Below are positions 60,670 through 64,000 of a DNA stretch of 64,000 bases, piece after piece (position 1 is the stretch's first letter; each line of letters starts with the position of its first letter). The notes beneath the pieces are model-generated. The model made no database searches. It saw only the letters and a program-made list of their open reading frames with translations, and had not been told where the DNA came from. Location of the stretch: contig OZ038452.1 of assembly GCA_964036195.1 (NCBI GenBank), forward strand, positions 11,030,704 through 11,094,703, read 5' to 3'. The DNA comes from Sphaerolaimus hirsutus. Taxonomy: Eukaryota; Nematoda; Chromadorea; Monhysterida; Sphaerolaimidae. Position numbers and translations under genes: made by a program.

Positions 60670-63600
60670 ATGTTCACACCCGTTTTGCGCCTATGGCCGG
60701 AGCTGTCGTTGCACGCAGCCCGTCGTCTGCTGTCCTCGTCGCGGCGCGCCAGCACCGGCATGAAGTTCGGCTTCGCCATCGACCGCGGCGGCACCTTCAC
60801 CGATGTCTACGTGCGCAGGCCGGACGGCACCGCCGAGGCGATCAAGCTGCTCAGTGAGGACCCGCAGCGGTATGGCGACGCGCCCACGGAGGCCATCAGG
60901 AGGGTCTTGGAGAGGGAGTTGGGTACCGAAATACCCAGGGGTGCCCAGATACCCATCGGTACTTTTTTTATCTCATTTTATCTGAGTCGCAGCTGGGGAA
61001 TCGCACTGTTGCGGCACGCAGGCAGCATCGATTTCATCCGCATGGGCACGACAGTGGCGACCAACGCGCTGCTGGAGCGCCGCGGCGAGCCGTGCGCCCT
61101 GTGCGTTTCGGCCGGCTTCAAAGACCTGCTGTTCATCGGCGACCAGGCGCGGCCAGACATTTTCGATCTGAATGTTCGGTATGTCTCATGTACTGTTGTG
61201 CTGCCTGCCATTGACTTGAGTGGCTGTATTGAGCCTGTGCCGGTGCACATGTAAACCAATTGCGCATCTAGGCCCGCTGCCCATCCATACGAGGGGTTAT
61301 TCGAGGAAATAATTTTTACGGGTTCTTGCGTTGCGCAGGTACCCCGACGTGCTGTACTCCGACGTGGTCGAGGTGCCCGAGCGCGTGGTGCTGCGCCAGA
61401 GCGACTGCCAGCTGCGGCGCGACTTGCCCACCCGACCGGCCATCACTGGCAACGATACGGTTAGCCATTCCATGGCTCTTCTTGTGCTGGACCATTGTGC
61501 ATGAATTGATGTTTTGCAGCTGCAAATTTGGCGGCCCTTGGATGAGAAAGAGTTGACGCAAAAGCTGCAAGCTGTCTACGATAAAGGGATACGCTCGTTG
61601 GCCGTCGTTCTCATGCATTCCTATATGTTGGCTGATCGAGTTGAATTGTTTTTGGCAGCCCACACTCTGTAAAGTGTCAAATATCATGTAAAATGTAATA
61701 CAAATTTGTCAGATGTGTCATGCAAAATGCCAAAAGTTATGTTTTTAATTAACATTTTACATGACATTTAAACTTGACACTTCACAGGGTTCGGGTTTTG
61801 CCCCAGGTATGCTGTGAATATATTATTTGCCACTTTCAGGGATCCGACGCATGAAGAGTCTGTTGGCAAAATAGCAGCCAAAATCGGCTTCAGCAACATT
61901 TCATTGTCGAGTAAAATAATGCCCATGATCAAAGCGGTTCCGAGGGGCTTCACCGCCGCTGCAGATGCTTACCTGACGCCAGTCATCAAAAAGTACATCG
62001 ACGGTTTTGTCAGTGGATTCAAAAACGGACTGAAGGGCGTCAATGTGCTGTTCATGCAGAGCGACGGCGGTCTCTGTCCCGTGGACGAGTAACCTTATTT
62101 CTGACTTTTATTAGACACATTGGCCGTACGCACACTAGTTTTCACCGTGACCGATGTGAAAACTGAAATGGCCACATGGCGACATCCAGCCTAGGTACTT
62201 CTTTGTATGTGTTTGAGTTTAGAAATTTTCAAATTTTAACTTTCATTCATTTAAATCCTAATTTGAATAAAATCAAATCATTCAACCGTCTTCATTAATT
62301 TGCTTTTGAAAAAGTTTTAGTTTTCCCACGAAGTCACGATGAAAACTAGTGTGTGTAGGCACAATTTCCCATCGTCAAATTTCGACCACGCCTCAGATTC
62401 GTCGGGTCTCGTGCGATTTTGTCCGGCCCGGCGGCGGGCTGCGTCGGCGTCGCGCTGACCGCGTACAAGGAAGCGAGCCAGCAGCCGGTCATCGGCTTCG
62501 ACATGGGCGGCACCAGCACCGACGTCGGTTGAGGGTATTCAGTGCGGGCCAGGCCTCCTACGCACAAATGCCTGGTACGCACAAACGCCCGGTACGCACA
62601 AAATTGTGCCCGCCACGCACATCTGCCCGGTACTTACATGGCTGATGATCTTTGCGTAGCGGACAGATGGTCACTAATGTTATTGCACAGCTTTTTTCAC
62701 TTCACTGATATCTGAAAATCACTTGAAAAAGTGTCAAGTGAAAAAAACGGTCAAAAATGGCCATTATCCACCATTTTTTCACTTGACACTTTTTCAAGTG
62801 ATGTTCAAATATATGTGAAGTGACAAAAAGTTAACTAATGTCATTACACAACTTTTTTTCACTTCACTCACAAGTGTGAAATGAAAAACACGCTCAAAAT
62901 GTAATGTAATGTTATTTCGTATCGGGCAGATGTGCGTGGCGGGCACAATTTTGTGCGTACCGGGCGTTTGTGCGTACCGGGCATTTGTGCGTACAAGTGC
63001 ACCGCCTTCAGTGACTGGTGACGGCGGAAAGTGAACACGGCTGACATCCGTGTACCTATTTATTGGCGGATTTACAGACAAAAATGTTTGGTAACCATTT
63101 AAATTTGTCTAAACAGAACATAACTTCAAACTACCGTATTGCCTCGTATTAACACGCTTGAATCAGGGACGTACGCAGGATTTTTGAGCAAGGGGGGATT
63201 GCATACGGAAGCCAGCGAAGGGGGGGGCGGCCATTTTCCCCTGGAGCTATATTCTCTACATTTCCTTCCATTACAACCCATGTGCAGTGACGCGCTCTGT
63301 ATTTAACGTACTCATCTAACAAGCGCACCGAAAGAAGTTATCGCACAGGTGTCCCGCTACGCTGGCGCCTTGGAGCACGTGTTCGAGTCTACGACTGCCG
63401 GCGTGACCATCCAGGCGCCGCAGCTAGACATCAACACCGTGGCGGCGGGCGGCGGCTCGAGGCTCTTCTTCAGGAATGGCATGATGCACGTGGGCCCAGA
63501 GAGTGCCGGCGCACATCCTGGACCTGTTTGTTATAGAAAGGGTGAGTAGTGGCTTTTACCATGTTGACGTTATACTCCAGTGACGTTAGACTTTGCGCAC

Positions 63601-63971
63601 GTGGTTCGCGTTGGAAGCATGCCAATGATAGTTTTCAGCGATTTTCATGAATAGTTTTAAAAATCCATTGCCGTTAATACTATATGTTAAGATATTCAAA
63701 GCACTCTATTTTCTCATATTTTAACAAAAATTAACTGCTTTAATCATCATTGGCACGCTTCCAATGTAGGACATAAATCAGGCCGAGTGCAGAGTATTAC
63801 AGGCAAGTTCGCCGAGTATACTTTAGTTTGTGTTCGCTTTTTTTTTAACTGTTGTTGTTATTCTCCAGGTGGGCATCTGGCGATCACGGACGCCAACCTG
63901 GTGCTGGGCCGCATCCTGCCCCAACACTTTCCACACATCTTTGGACCCACAGAGGATGAACCTCTTGACAG
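60670..63971 (+). CDS. OPLAH: 5-oxoprolinase (ATP-hydrolysing), N-terminal part
   Basis: Cytosolic gamma-glutamyl-cycle enzyme that opens 5-oxo-L-proline to glutamate using ATP. Exons: 60670-60958, 61022-61178, 61339-61459, 61520-61626, 61840-62088, 62397-62523, 63349-63541, 63869-63971 (the last donor, AG/GTGCAT, is provisional); phases agree throughout. Seen in order: [19 protein letters not shown], the N-terminal phosphate loop of the hydantoinase/oxoprolinase fold; [69 protein letters not shown], the second phosphate loop, split by intron 6; and [19 protein letters not shown]. About 445 of ~1290 residues lie in the window. The start could be 60670, or the internal ATG at 60763 directly before [10 protein letters not shown]; the extra 31 residues are Arg/Ser-rich. 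Confidence 0.94.
61657..61805. repeat. CACTCTGTAAAGTGTCAAAT inverted repeat
   Basis: Arms TGTAAAGTGTCAAATATCATG and CATGACATTTAAACTTGAC in OPLAH intron 4; same family as 31216-31414. Confidence 0.55.
62125..62358. mobile_element. CACACTAGTTTTCACC palindromic element
   Basis: Ends GTACGCACACTAGTTTTCAC and GAAAACTAGTGTGTGTAGGC; OPLAH intron 5. Confidence 0.65.
62545..63006. mobile_element. TACGCACAAA-array element
   Basis: Ends hold GGTACGCACAAACGCCC words and the complement; the middle repeats TTTTTCACTTGACACTTTTT. Flanks ATTCAGTG / CTTCAGTG (one mismatch of 8). Relative of 29420-29623. Confidence 0.72.
63166..63240. mobile_element. CAGGGACGTACGC-type element, left end only
   Basis: CAGGGACGTACGCAGG, TTTTTGAGC and a G-run as in 43357-43971; the rest is missing. 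Confidence 0.6.
63572..63825. mobile_element. ATACTCCAGTGACG / GCCGAGTATACT element
   Basis: Arms GTTGGAAGCATGCCAATGAT and ATCATTGGCACGCTTCCAAT inverted; OPLAH intron 7; relative of 38304-38560. Confidence 0.6.
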
Positions 63972-64000
63972 GTGCATTGGACAATTTGGCAAAATACCTA

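Overview
The window is nuclear DNA of an invertebrate animal. It carries six intron-rich protein genes whose exons are short and GC-rich, with GT/AG borders and preserved reading phase. The introns and gaps are AT-rich and packed with short inverted-repeat transposons. I cannot name the phylum from the sequence alone; the gene set is generally metazoan. No rRNA, tRNA, CRISPR array or transposase gene was recognised.

Layout. Minus strand, 233-18050: exportin-4 (XPO4), 17 exons, 3' end beyond the left edge. Minus strand, 18612-23531: mitochondrial ATP synthase gamma subunit, complete in 6 exons (291 aa). Plus strand, 24264-31674: LIN54/tesmin-type CXC protein of the DREAM/MuvB complex, 8 exons, head-to-head with the ATP synthase gene across about 730 bp. 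Plus strand, 36606-48480: long-chain acyl-CoA synthetase (ACSL1/5/6 type), 13 exons seen, extreme N-terminus not found. Plus strand, 52006-58820: F-box protein 21 (FBXO21), complete in 11 exons (662 aa). Plus strand, 60670 to the right edge: 5-oxoprolinase (OPLAH), first 8 exons. For all six genes I joined exons by hand and checked that every junction keeps frame. The genes serve unrelated roles (nuclear transport, respiration, cell-cycle transcription, fatty-acid activation, ubiquitin ligase, glutathione cycle), so this is ordinary gene order, not a pathway cluster.

Most of the remaining DNA is mobile elements, none inside a coding exon. Three structural groups stand out. (1) hAT-like elements with ends TAGGG...CCCTA or CAGGG...CCCTG and 8-bp target-site duplications (TSDs), nearly all perfect or one mismatch. 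Their interiors are arrays of one short motif per family: AAACGG/CCGGAAAACGG, GGGATC, GGTCCC, ATATCG or AAAAATCG. (2) Elements flanked by TA: a family with ends CCGTATTTCCTCGAAT, and a foldback family with ends AACACCTTCCCGATCAAG, including two near-identical 1.475-kb copies. (3) Palindromic elements with ends GGGCCC(A)CACACGCTAGTTGACA and 3-bp duplications (ATT, TAT, TAA, AAA), PIF/Harbinger-like. Several are nested, and their duplications give the order of insertion.

The most unusual observation is that elements sharing the same terminal repeat (TAGGGTTCAAACG) carry completely different hexamer arrays, as if the subterminal motif had been swapped or had evolved as a block while the ends were kept.
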